Position numbers and translations under genes: made by a program. DNA of 64,000 nt from Gigaspora rosea. Lineage: Eukaryota > Glomeromycota > Glomeromycetes > Diversisporales > Gigasporaceae. The first letter of the stretch is position 1; each line of letters starts with the position of its first letter. Positions 8,995 through 21,482 of the stretch are shown one piece after another. The notes under the pieces were generated by a model. The model was given only the letters and a program-made list of their open reading frames with translations. It had not been told where the DNA came from and searched no databases. The stretch is from NCBI GenBank assembly GCA_003550325.1, contig QKWP01001199.1, positions 45,134 to 109,133 of the forward strand. The letters run 5' to 3'.

Positions 8995-10845
8995 TTTGTA
9001 AAAATATTAGATTTTGCTTAAATAAATTTTATCAATAAAATTAATTGATGTTTATTAATGACATAACAATCTGAGAGAGAGAAAAACTATGTTATTATCG
9101 AAAACCGTATAGCAAAATTTGACAATAAGTATCATGATTCATAGGGAATTTATCGGTGAGATTTAATTTAAATAAACATGTTTACATCGGAACGCATGAA
9201 AAATATAACAAGAATAATTTCATGATCCTAAGAGTTTGTCTGACAGAATTTCTTTAAATTATATGCATTTAATACAGATATTATAAATATCTATATTTGA
9301 AATTCAAATATGACCTGATTTATTTTATATATTGAAAGTAAAAACTGACACATATAACACGTAATATGATTACATCCAAGGTCTATAGAATACATAGTAT
9401 TTCATAAAGCTCTGTTATTAATCACAATTCTAATTGAAATTGAATCCACGTAAATAAAATTAAAAATGCAAATTAAGCAATTTTACTTTGTCTTTTTTAA
9501 CAAGTTAAACATTATAACAATGATTATAATACAGTATACAACATACATTTCAAAGCACATAACACTTGAATTCTGTAAATAAATTTTATTCAAAGCCGAT
9601 TTTTTCATTTATATTTTATTTAAATTTACAAATAGTAATTTTGTTAAATCTACTATCGCTATTATTTCAGATAGTGAGATATAACTACAGCCATGTACGA
9701 TTAATTACTTTCGATAAATTTATGATGTCTTTAGATTTTATATTGGTCATATAACACCTATAAAGTGTATTCCGGAGACGTACGAACGTTGCAAGAAATT
9801 TAAAAACTTTAATCAAACATAATAAGTTATGACTTATTTGAAAATATTTAAGTATAAATTTAATACGCATATTTAATTGAACATATTCAAAATGTCTGTG
9901 AAACTAACTATATTGCATTGCCCACAAAATGCATCCACAGTTCTTAAGCACATTGAATTGTTCATTTGATAGGAGCATAATTTGACCTTGCAATTCGTTT
10001 TTCGACAATGATAAGAAACTGAAAAAGGTTCTAGCTTGAACCACTATTATGGTCATGAATTGTGCATATACTTTTAAAAAATTATGCATTAATAAAATAG
10101 TAAAAACAAAATAGTAAAAACAATTCAATTCGAATAAATATTTTTACTGAAAAAATGGAAATTCCTGAATATTTTGAGGTTGGCGTTTTTAAATATTATG
10201 AGTGTGTGTTCTTAATTGCCATAAGCTGTGTGTTCTTGAAAATTATGTTCTTGAATATTACATCTTCAATACTACGAATTGGGTATGCAATATTTATATA
10301 GCTCCCATTTTGTCTTCATATAAGAGATACAGTAAATTTAAAATTACATACTAATTAGAACCTTGTATTTTGCTTATCTGAACATTATGTCTTCAACTCA
10401 ATATAACAGTGCGTACCTGAATCTTACAATACATATTTAAAAAATTTTTTATATTTTTATTAGGAATAAAAAAAAAATCATTCTTTTCCATACAACCTTG
10501 ATATTATGCATGGTTTCTTGGTGGACAGTACAAATTATTTTGTAAAATATTAAACAGGACAAATTTGCAATTCCTGTCTTGTTTAATTGTATAAGTTCTT
10601 CTATCATATCAATAAATAACTTTAAAATATGTTACAATGCTGTGTTGCACTGCAGGCTTGGATCTTTTAGAATAATAAGCACAAGTTATAACGATTTCTA
10701 TCTTTTAAACCTTTTGGGATTAAATCTAGACAGGTGATATTTTAATAAATAATCAATCGATAAAAGTAGGTGTCACCTATACTATATTTGATCCAGCCTT
10801 TTGCTTTTTCATTGATTAACAAATGTTTGGAATTCATAGTGTTCG
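8995..10845. repeat. Segmental duplication, copy A (non-coding LRR-gene flank)
   Basis: This aligns along its length with 11885-13800. Shared landmarks are CTGAGAGAGAGA, TTACATCG, AATACAGATATTATAAATAT, GTCTATAGAATA, GGTCATATA, TGCACTGCAGG and GGAATTCATAGTG. Both copies carry many small indels. No conserved reading frame is visible in either, so no gene is claimed. Confidence 0.7.
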
Positions 10846-10849
10846 AAAA

Positions 10850-11880
10850 AGTCAAATCGGATCAGATTCAAATTTTGATCCAATCCCAACCATTAGATCA
10901 ATTTTGCTCAGAAAATTCAGATTGGGCCTAATTGTAAAATTAGGGTACGTAAAAATTTCAGAACATATGTTGTGAAAGTGTTTGACTAATGGGTGATGAC
11001 TAAAATAATACCAAAACTACATAGTAAGAATCTATATTTTTATATACCGGTATGTTGCTAACTTGCTCTCCTATTTAAATCACTTGGTCACACTAAAATA
11101 CAATCGAATTAGTCATAAAACTCAAACAAGTGAGGAGTAAAATAATTTATCCGAGTTTCGAGGTTTTTTGGTACTGTAGAAGGTTTGGGATACACAATTC
11201 TTTTATTGAACAGTACTAATAATAATGCTCTTGCTCTTAGAGTGGCGGGTTTCATTCATGTTATCAAGTGATCATGATTGAAATTAATTATGTGTAACAA
11301 CAGATAGTCGGGTCTTCTGAGTTAACCCTAAATCCAACCAAAACCAAACCAACAAAATCCGGACAACCGTATCGAATGGAGGATTGTTATATTTGACGAG
11401 TGGATAACTCAAGGATTTGGTGTTGATACTTTAGGGTAACTCTCTACTACAAAATACTATGCCACTTATTAGTAGATCATTAGTTTATTTAGTGAATGTG
11501 GAGGATGGGGTAAGGTTATTTGTCCGAAGCGAAGCGAAGGACACTATATTTCTGTGTAAAGTGAAAAAAATGTTTGTTTGTTTATCCGGCCGCATCACGT
11601 GAAATTACACCAATCGCATCACGATGATCATCCTATAGCATCAAATCAAATTGTAACACATATCACATAAGTAAGAACTATTGCTTTATTAAAAAATAAT
11701 TATAGCTTCGGACATATAATGCTGTGCATTTTCCTAGTAAATAACTGAATGATTCCTGCTGATTCTTCGGTACAAGGCTTTATTATATACTTTCTACTAA
11801 ATAGAAACCATTAAACCATTTTATCCATTGAATTGATTAAAACCGTTTTCATCATTAAAACCAATAAATCCAATTTAATC
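10850..11880. other. Unique AT-rich spacer, no feature recognised
   Basis: This lies between the two duplicated blocks. No open frame with protein-like composition, no clear TIR pair and no RNA gene was seen. A slightly GC-richer island (11520-11640, TCCGAAGCGAAGCGAAGGAC, then CGCATCACGTGA) stands out but could not be assigned. Confidence 0.4.
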
Positions 11881-11884
11881 CTTT

Positions 11885-13800
11885 AAGCTATTAAAATTGC
11901 TTAAATAAATTTTATTAATAACTTAATTGATATTTAATAATATCATAACTATCTGAGAGAGAGAGGCTTTGTTACTATCAAAAAACTGTAATACCCATAA
12001 TTCGATAAATAAGTATACATTATCCGACAATTTATGATCTGTAGGCTGAGATTTAATTTGAATAAAATGTTTACATCGCAATACATGAAAAAAGAATAAC
12101 AAGAAATAATTCATGATCCTATGGGTTTTGCCGGATAGCAATTCTTCCAATTATATATGTTTAATACAGATATTATAAATATCTATATTTGAAATTCAAA
12201 TATCATGTCATTTCAATTATTTAATAATAAGATAATTATGAAAATTTTTGGTTTAAATTCGACCTGATTTATTTTATATATTAAAAGTAAAAACTGCCAT
12301 GTACAACACGTAATAGATTTACATACAAGGTCTATAGAATATACTGTATTTCATAAAGCTCTGTTAATCACAATTCTAATTAAGATTGAATTAACGTAAA
12401 TAAAATTAAAGATGCAAATTAAGAACTTTACTTTGTCTTTTTAGCAAGTTAAACATTATAACAAGTGTTATAATATAATATGCAACATAAACTTCAATGC
12501 ACGTAATACATGTAATTCTGAAATAAATCTTATTCAACCCAATTTTTTTATTAAAAATATGAAAAGTAATACTTATAAATTTATTACCGCCATTATTTTA
12601 GATAGTAAAATATGACTACAGCTATGTACACGTATAATTAATTACTTTCAGTAAATTTATGATGCCCTTAGATTTATATTGGTCATATAGCACTTATAAA
12701 GTGTATTCCAGAGACGTATGCATGTTGCAGGAAATTTAAAACTTTAATCTTTCTTATGCATATTGAATCAAGCATAGTTACAGCACATTTGAAAATATTT
12801 AAATATAAATTTATACACGCATATGTTCAAAATCTGTGTAAAATTAACTATTTTTCCATTGTCCACACAAAATGCATCCACAACTTCTTAAGCACATTGA
12901 ATTGTTCTTTTAATAGAAGATAATTTGATACTATAAGAAACTGAAATAGGTTCTAGCTTGAACTACTATTATGATCATGAATTGCGCAGATACCTTTAAA
13001 CAATTGTGTAATTAATAAAATAGTAAAACCAATTCAATTTGAATAAGCTTTTTTACTTAAAAAATGGACTTTCCTGAATATTCTGAATTTGACGTTCTTA
13101 AATATTACGAGTAGTTGTTCTTGATTACCATGAGTTGTGCGTTCTTGAATATTATTTTCTTGAATATTATGTCTTGAATATTATGAATTGCACCCATTTG
13201 TCTTCATAAAAGAGATACAGTAAATTTAAAATTACAGACTAATAAGAACCTTAAACTTTCTTATCTGAACATGATTTAAGAATTTTTAGAGACTATCAGA
13301 CGCATTAGGGTAAATCCCTTAGTAGTTCATTGAGTAACACATATTTTGCATTCATAAATTATGCATTAACGCATTGTTGTGAAATATAGCAGTGCATACC
13401 CGAATCTAATAATATTTAAAAAAAATTTATATTTTATTAGGAATGAAAAAAAAAGCATTCTTTTCCAGATCTATCTTTGATATTATACTTGATTTCTTTT
13501 GTAAAAATTTTAAACAGGACAGACTTATGATTCCTTTCATGCTTAATTGTTTAAGTTCTTTTATCATATTACCGAATAGCGTTAAAATATTAATTACACA
13601 ATATTAGAAGTTGGGTTGCACTGCAGGTTTGGATCTTTTAGAATACTAACCACAAGTCATAACATTTTCTATCTATAAAGCATTTGGGATTAAATAGTAT
13701 AGGTAACACCTTTCTATATTTGTTCTAGCTTTATGTTTGTCCATTAATTAATAATAGTTTTACAGATTTAAACTGTAAGTTTGGGAATTCATAGTGACTA
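11885..13800. repeat. Segmental duplication, copy B
   Basis: Diverged copy of 8995-10845 in the same orientation, without an LRR fragment in front. A third, truncated copy follows the BTB-LRR gene (29815-30050), which shows where the flank originally belonged. Confidence 0.7.
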
Positions 13801-15690
13801 AAATTTCTTGATGAAGACGAATTAACTTTGATGAATTTTTTTATTTTATTCTACGTATTTAGAAACTATTTAGAATCGAATCGAGATAAAAAAAATTATC
13901 AAATTTGGTTATGTAATTACTGAGAAATATTTATTTAAAATTTTTTTTTATGGATACTAAAGTGAAGATTTTTCGATGAATATCTAACCAAATTCTATGA
14001 TTTTTTTATTTTAATTTTATAAATATATAATTAAAATAAGAAATTTTCATCAAATTTGGTTTGATATTCATCAGGAAAACTTTGCTTAAGGTTTTAATAC
14101 CAATAAAAATAAGCGTGTTGCTAATTTGCCCCTTTGATGTTAACCACCTACAATTTACCAATCGGATTGCAGGATCTTGTGTGACAAAATAAAGAAATTT
14201 TAAAGAAAATTTAGAAAAAAAATTTAAAAAATTTTGCAAAATTTTATTACAAAAACTATCTTTGGGCTATTAAATAAAAGTTTTTAGCACCTAATTTTGC
14301 ATATAAATAACCTACACTCTAACTTAATTTAGCCTGTATTCTAGCTATAATCTTTATTAAAGAAAGTTTATTAATATAATAACTTCTATAAAAATAAAGG
14401 TGATTAAATTTTATAATTTTTACCAGGGTTAAAATTGGTTATTATTCTAAAAAAAAAACTGAAGCAATTTTTTTTTAAACAATAAATAAATATTTTTTAG
14501 CAACTATATACCAAGTTCTTTTTGGTTTATTTTAATTCTACAAAACATAAAAAACTTTTATTAAATTCGGTTAGATAATTGTTGAGAAATTTTCATTTAA
14601 GTTGAAATAACAAATTTTACTATAGCTTTTTGACTTTTTCAAAGATTTTTAACCTTTTTTAAAATTTAAACGAAGTATTCTCAACACCTATTTAACTAAA
14701 CTCATAAGGTTTTTTTTAATTCTATCAACTTTAGAATTAAAATAAAAAAAATTCGCTGAAATTAGTTAAGTATTCATTGAGAAATATTTTAAAAACCTCT
14801 AAATTTTAAAAGATTTTCATGGTCAAATATTCCCCTTTGGGGTTTTTGTATATTATAAGATTACCCGATATAGCTAATCAATCAAATTACAAAATTTTTG
14901 AATAACCCAAATCAGTCCGAATAAACCAATTAATTTTATAAATCAGAATACATATTTATTTTTCAGATAAATAAATGCCTTTTCCAGTTACTTTTGCTAA
15001 AATTCTAAAAGAATGGAGAATAGAAAAGCTACTACAATTTCTAACAAATAAAAGGCAGTTTGAAACTTGACAAAAAGATGTTGATCTTTTAAAAATCAAA
15101 AAATAAGAGGCTATTCCTTTATTGATATTAAAAAAGAAAAATTCAGAAATTGAGGGTTTAAATTTAGACTGATATAGGACATTATAATCCTAATTTCAAA
15201 TTTCAATAATTGTGCATATATATACATACCATTTTTCAACAATCATTTCATTATTTTTGTGGGCTTATAGATTATTTATAAATTTCTTTTTGTAGATGAA
15301 TTCTACAGAAAATAATAATTCAGTCCATTAAAAAAAATCAAAAAATAGAATTATTCTTATATCAAATACTTCAAAATCTATTTTTATAAAGAATGGTCTT
15401 TAAGTTATTTCAAAAGTTGGGTCAATACAAATTACAAATAGTTGCAAAAAGATATTTCTTATTAGACATTTTTTAAAGTATATGATAAATAATTGATGAT
15501 GAGAAAGCATTAGCAGAAATACGATTAGTTCTTTCAAAACATTTGAAAAAGCAAATAATAAGTTGTTAAAAATGCTTAATAACATTATTAGAATTATTTT
15601 TTGTATCCTAGTATATTTATAAACAGAAACAGAATAGCTTATTATCTGATTAAAGATTTGTTTTAACAAGAATAAGCCAAATTTTAATAG
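13801..15690. other. AT-rich spacer with a recurring degenerate motif, no gene
   Basis: The phrase AAATTTGGTTAGATATTYRT followed by TGAGAAATATTT recurs in variants near 13895, 14050, 14570 and 14780. Similar phrases appear near 17870, 40910, 41000 and 41700. No gene, TIR pair or RNA was recognised. Confidence 0.4.
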
Positions 15691-16413
15691 ATAAAAATCT
15701 TATTTTAAGTAAGATTTGAAGTATCATTTAAAATAGAATTTTGAAATATCTTTTAAAATTAAACAATATAGATAAGGTAATCAATTTGTCCTAAAGTCAA
15801 AGCGTGTTTATTGGGTATGTTCTGATAAATATGTATATGATCATTCTTATCTAATCAAAAGATATCTTTTAAAAATTCATAATGGAATAAGGTAATTAAT
15901 TTGATTCTCTAAATGGAAGTAGACTAATATTTGTTCTTACGATATTAAAAGTAGTTGAAATAGATCATAGTTATTAGATACATTCTAATAAATATGCATA
16001 TAATTATCCTTATGAATTTAATTTGAGGATGAAAGTAAACTGACAGTCTTTGCTTTGAATAAGTTGAATATGTTCTCAAAATAGCTAAACTAGATTATAT
16101 TTATCATGTACATCCTAATATATATCTGATTATCCATACTTCCATACTTTAATTGAATATAATTTGGTATCTGTTAAACTTCAATTGATTAGATTAATTG
16201 GTTAAATTTATAGAATAAAATGAAGATAGTTTTGCTTTAACAAAAATACTAATCATTCTTATAATTTTAATTCTAAGAATGAGAGTAGACTGGTCTTTGC
16301 TTTAGCTAAAATGAGATACATTCTCAAAAGCAGTCAAATTAGATATGTTTATTGGGTATGTATGCATCTGATTATTCTTATCTAATCAAAATAGAATTTT
16401 GAGATATCTTATA

Positions 16414-16935
16414 CAGTCAAACCTCCATAAATACAACTTGTAGAGAATTTAGAGAGGTTTGCATTTAGAGAGAGCCAATTAAATTGTAGCTTAAAAATTA
16501 GATCATTAACTTTATATATCTTCTACAAAAACTGTATAAGGCCATGCAAACTAATAAAATTGGTTCTCATAACCTTGCCAGGTCACTTTTTATGAAAAGT
16601 TAAAACTTTTTGTTATAATAAAATTTTTTTTGAAAAAAAAATTTATAAAAATTTTTATTTTAAAAAAATTTTTAAATATAATATTTTTTGCCGGCCGGCT
16701 GGTCCTATTTGCTTGTTCCATGTTATGAGAACCAACTAATTTAATTTGCGTGGCCTAACCTATCTTAAATACTAAAATTTGATTGGCTACATGCATTTAG
16801 AGAGGTTAGTGTAATATAAAATATTATTTAAAAGAACATGCATTTACAGAATATAGAACGTGCATTTAGCACTAATAACATCTTACAAAAAAAGATATTG
16901 CATTTATAGAGGTTGCATTTATGGAGGTCTGACTA
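16414..16935. mobile_element. TIR element with TA duplication (pogo/Tigger-like ends), 522 bp
   Basis: The left end is CAGTCAAACCTCCATAAATA; the right end is its complement with few changes (TTTATGGAGGTCTGACTA). TA dinucleotides at 16412-16413 and 16936-16937 fit a TA target duplication. CAGTCAAACCTC-type ends are seen in Tc1/mariner-pogo relatives. There is no transposase. It interrupts a unit of the surrounding tandem repeat: removing the element and one TA restores the reading TCTTATAAATATTCAATAAT of the other units. Confidence 0.75.
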
Positions 16936-17518
16936 TAAATATTCAATAATAGAATAAGGTATGATTCGATTTTCTAGATAGAAGTAGACTTCTAATAAAG
17001 GTATAATATATTATTAAAAGCAGTCAAAATAGATTATAGTAATTAGATACATTCTAATAAATATGCATGTAATTATTTTTATAATTTTAATTTGAGAATA
17101 AAAGTAGTCTAGCCTTTGCTTTGAATAAAGTAGGATATGTTCTTAAAATAGGTGAATTAGATTATATTCATTAGGTAAATTCTAATGTATATATATCTAA
17201 CCAGTATCTAACCATTCAACTTTAATTGAATGTAATTTGAAATATCCTTTAATATTCAATTGATAGGATAATTGGTTAATTTATAGAATTAAATAATGAT
17301 AGGTTTGCTTAGCAAAAATACTTATCATTTTTATAACTTTAATTCTGATAGTGAGAGTAAACTTGTCTTTGTATTAGATAAGATAGATATGTTCTCAAAA
17401 GCAGTCAAATTAGATAGCATTTATCATATAAGTCCTGATAAATAATCCTTATCTAATCAAAATAGAATTTTGAAATATTTTATAAAAATTCAATAATAAG
17501 ATAAGGTAATCAATTTAA

Positions 17519-18034
17519 GGGTAGAGGGTATGTAGATCATTTATCATATGATTTTTGTAGTACAATGAGATTTATATAGAAATTGAAAATGTGCTACTAA
17601 TAAAACTTTTTATAGTTGCAACCAAATTTAACTAAAATTTTAAAATATATAGAATAAAATGCACATTTTATAATAGTAAAATTTTAATATAGTATATATT
17701 TAAAAAAATTATACTTCTATATATAATAAAGTTTCCTCCAGTTGGCTCAAATTTCTCCGAGTTACACAAAATGATTAATTTTGAATAGTCGATATCATAT
17801 GATCATCATATGATTTTTGTAAACAACTTTCGACACCTAAAGTTTAAATCTTTATAACTTGATGAATATTCAACCAATTTTGATAATTTTACTATTTTTA
17901 GAATCGCAAAAACCTGTTCTATTATTTTATTTAATAATTTAAATGATTTGCTTAAAAAAAATTTACTAAACTTTAAAAAGAAAAAATCAATACCACAAAA
18001 ATCATATGATAAATGATCTATGTACCCCCTATCC
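17519..18034. mobile_element. TIR element with TTAA duplication (piggyBac-like ends), 516 bp
   Basis: The ends GGGTAGAGGGTATGTAGATC and complementary GATCTATGTACCCCCTATCC extend into a longer inverted repeat (ATTTATCATATGATTTTTGT and complement). TTAA occurs at both junctions (17515-17518, 18035-18038). GGG/CCC ends at TTAA are the piggyBac signature. No transposase. Comparison with the other tandem units shows that this block is an insertion. Confidence 0.7.
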
Positions 18035-19689
18035 TTAATTCTCTAGATGGAAGTAGACCAATCTTTGTTCTAGTGAAGGTATAATATGTTTTAAAAGTAG
18101 TCAAAATTGATCATAGTTATTAGATTCATTCTAATAAATATGCATTTGATTATTCTTATAATTTTAATTTGAGGATGAAGTAGACTAGCCTTTGCTTTGA
18201 ATATGTTCTCAAAATAATTAAACTAGATTATATTTATTGAGTGCATCCTAATGCATATATATCTAACTATCATACTTTAATTGAATGCAATTTGGGATAT
18301 TATTAAAATTCAATTGATCATGATAATTGGTTTAATTTATAGAATTAAATAATGATAGTTTTGCTTTAACAAAAATATTGATTATTTTTATAATTTTAAT
18401 CCTAATGATGAAAGTAAACTGGTTTTTGCTTTAGCTAAGATAGAATATGTTCTCAAAAGCAGTTGAATTATATTATATTTATTGGATACATCCTGATAAG
18501 TATGTATTTCTTTATCTAACCAAAATAGAATTTTGAGGTATCTTATTCAATAATATGATAAGGTAATTGATTTTATCCTCTGAATGGAAGCAGACTAACC
18601 TTTGTTCTAGTGAAAGTAGAAAATTTTTTTAAAAGTAGTTGAGATAGATTATAGCTATTAAGTACATCCAATTAAATATGCAAATAATCATCCTTATAAT
18701 TTTAATTTGAAGATAAAAGTAGACTAGACTTTACTTTGAATAAGGTGGAATACATTCTTAAAATAGTTGAACTAGATTATATTCATTGAGTATGTTCTAA
18801 TGTATATATCTGACTATTTATACTTTAATTGAATATAATTTGATTAGAATAATTAGTTTAATTTATAGAATGAAATAATAATAATTTTGCTTTAGCAAAA
18901 ATACTAATCTTTCTTATAATTTTAATTATGGTAGTGAGAGCAGACTGGTTTTTGCTTTAACTAAGATAGAATATATTCTCAAAAGCAGTTAAATTAGATA
19001 GTGTTTATTGGGTATATTCTGATAATATATATCTGATTATCTTTATCTAATCAAAATAGAATTTGAGATATCTTATAAAAATTCAATAATGGAATAAGAT
19101 AATTAATTTTTTCTCTGAATGGAAATAGCCTTTGTTATAGTTAAAATAGAATACATTCTCAAAAGCAGTCAAAATTGATCATAGTTATTGGATAAGTCCT
19201 AATAAATATGCATTTGATCATTTTATGATTTAATTTCAGAACAAAAAGTAGACTACTAGATTATATTATTGGGTATGTTCTAAGAATATAGATACAACTA
19301 ATCTTACTTTGAGACATTTTTTACAATTCAGTTAATTAGGGCAATGGTTTAATTTATGAGTAGCCTTTATTTTAGCAAATATATATCATTTATTCTTACA
19401 ATTTCAACCCTAAGAGTATAATTAAGTTAGCCTTTACTCTAAGGTGTGATATTCATCTGGTCAGAAAATAGAATAATTGACTTAATCATTTAAGAAATGA
19501 TTTGCATACATTAGTTTTGTCTAATTTTTCTATTGGTCAATATTAATATTGAATTTCAAAAATTATTTAAATAGAACATTAACAAATAAACAGGTTTAGC
19601 TTTAGAATAAGAGGTTTCCAAAGTAGTTGAATAGCTTAAAATGATACACAATTGGCTTTCACTTAATTATATACTGTATTAATTTTTAT

Positions 19690-20240
19690 GTTTTTTTTAT
19701 GCAGTTTCATGATAATCAAATAGATTGCTCAAAAAAAGCCTGATATTTCATATATCAAAGTCTACTAAAAGAGATATTACTCTATCCAAAAATATTTCCT
19801 TGGAATATTTTGCAGAAAAGTCATTAAGACTACTCAGAACAGCTAATGAAAATATACTTTATACTGCCTTCGAACTCCTACTTCCAAAAAAACATTATTG
19901 ATCTGAATTATATTTAGTTGTAGATCCAAAAAAAGAATTAGGAGATAGATGTTGCAGATTTATAGATCTTTTCCTAGATAGCACAAATGATAACTAGTCA
20001 ATAAATATAGTTCTAAAACTAAACACATTTCATTAGCTGGCTTGCTAAATGAAATAAAAGGAAAATAGATTAAAAATCCAAGTTATAAAAAACTAAAGAG
20101 TTTAGATTTTAAACTTAAAAAAAAACTGTTAACCAACTTTTGAAAAAAAAGTACATGCACTGGTCTGAGAAAAAATAGATTTTGTAGTAGTCAAGGTAAG
20201 TGATTTAATTACTATAAACTGCCAAATAAAGGACCCAGTC
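19690..20240 (+). pseudogene. Decayed protein-coding relic, possibly PD-(D/E)XK nuclease-like
   Basis: Translated pieces read FAEKSLRLLRTANENILYTA, LYLVVDPKKELGDRCCRF, IDLFLDSTND and IVLKLKHISLAGLLNEIKG, separated by stops. From memory, expanded Rhizophagus families carry a similar VVDPKK...FxDIF...LELKYISL core thought to be a PD-(D/E)XK fold; here the ExK glutamate position reads Lys. This resemblance is recall, not a search. The relic has several stops and cannot be functional. Confidence 0.35.
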
Positions 20241-20401
20241 CTCTTTTATTCTACCAAAAAAATTAATTAGTAAAAAAAAAATTAATTAGTAAAAAATAAA
20301 TATTAATTAGTAAAAAAAAAATTAATTAGTAAAAAAAAAATAATTAGTAAAAAATGTGGGTGGGTTTGATATATAGAGAATCTTGTATCTGACAGTTTAC
20401 A
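20213..20401. mobile_element. MITE, family B copy 1 (TATAAACTGCC ends)
   Basis: The ends ATAAACTGCC and GACAGTTTAC are worn inverted repeats. The interior has GGACCCAG...TCTACC and repeated AATTAATTAGTAAAAA, then GGGTTTGATAT. The same order of motifs occurs in the cleaner copy at 60575-60711, which defines the family. Confidence 0.6.
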
Positions 20402-21482
20402 ATAATAAGAAAATGATGCAAGTTCAAAAATATTTCAATATTGTATTAAAAAAGTATGCCAACATATATAAACTAGAAATTTTAAATGAGTTAAAAATAA
20501 TATAAGCTATTTGAGTAGTTTCTTGATAATATTCTTTGGTTATTGCAGAGTTGTAACTAGATCTTTGTTCTAAAAGAACAAAACAAACCTTTTGTTAATT
20601 TGATTAATGCATTCAACTGACTAAGCAATAATAGATACAATGAATACAATTTAGAAAATTGATATAGAGCAATTAAATATTTTCAATTTATATTTATAAC
20701 AATTGTTAATAACAATACTAATATATTTTGCATATTTTAGACTAATTAATACTAACTTATTGTCATTATTGTTTCTTTACTATTATATTAAAGAGATTCT
20801 TGCAAAAGAATTGGACTTTTATAGCAAAAGGTCAGTATTTTCACTTTTTCTTTTTTAGGATTAGTTAAAACATGTATTCTCTCATTGGCTATTTCTATTT
20901 TAGATATTTGTAATACAATTTGTCAGATTGGGCCAAAACAGAAAAAGCAAATTATCTTAATTATTTTTACAAATAATTAAATAGTTTGAAATTGATTCTA
21001 AATACATAATCATTTAGTTTATTATTATGTAAATAACAATATCAATAACTTTTTTCATTTGTTTTTTTCTGAAATAAAAAAAAAGCAATACAAATTTGTT
21101 TTAAACTTTTTACAAGCTTTATTTTGTTAATTACAAGCAAAACACTATCAAATTAAAACTTAGCTAAACAAAATTATAAAATATCAAAATATACCTATGT
21201 TATTTTGTCAAATATTTTCGTCACTTATTATAGTTGTTTCTCTCTAATCTGGTCCTCAATATACCAAACAATGATAAACCAAATTTTTAGAACAAAATAT
21301 TATATATATTTTTTCTCCGAATATATCAAATTAATATAATAAATTTGTTATTCCAGATCCAAACTCAAATTAATTAGTACATATAATTTTTTAATTAAAT
21401 AAATTTATTTTGTATTACAAAAAAATTTATTCTATATATTTATTAATCTAGTGTTTTAATCTGGGTCAGATAATAGTGACCT
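20402..21482. other. AT-rich spacer, no feature recognised
   Basis: Only scattered homopolymer runs and weak repeats are visible. No open frame of protein-like composition, TIR pair or RNA gene was found on either strand. Confidence 0.4.

Larger units (their letters stand above)
15700..19455. repeat. Higher-order tandem repeat (~540 bp units of four subunits)
   Basis: The phrase TAATCAAAATAGAATTTTGA recurs at about 15858, 16383, 17458, 18520 and 19048. After subtracting two inserted elements the spacings are about 525-550 bp. Each unit has four subunits of roughly 130-150 bp. Three share the body AGTAGACTAGCCTTTGCTTT, then ATATGTTCTCAAAA, then TTATTGGGTACATTCTAATA. The fourth is more divergent (GATAGTTTTGCTTTAGCAAA). 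All frames are closed by stops, so no protein is encoded now. About six to seven units are present and the last (19250-19455) decays. Confidence 0.7.

Noticed and set aside
9566-10128. Short open frames in the duplicated flank
   Set aside because: The frames are not preserved in the second copy at 11885-13800.
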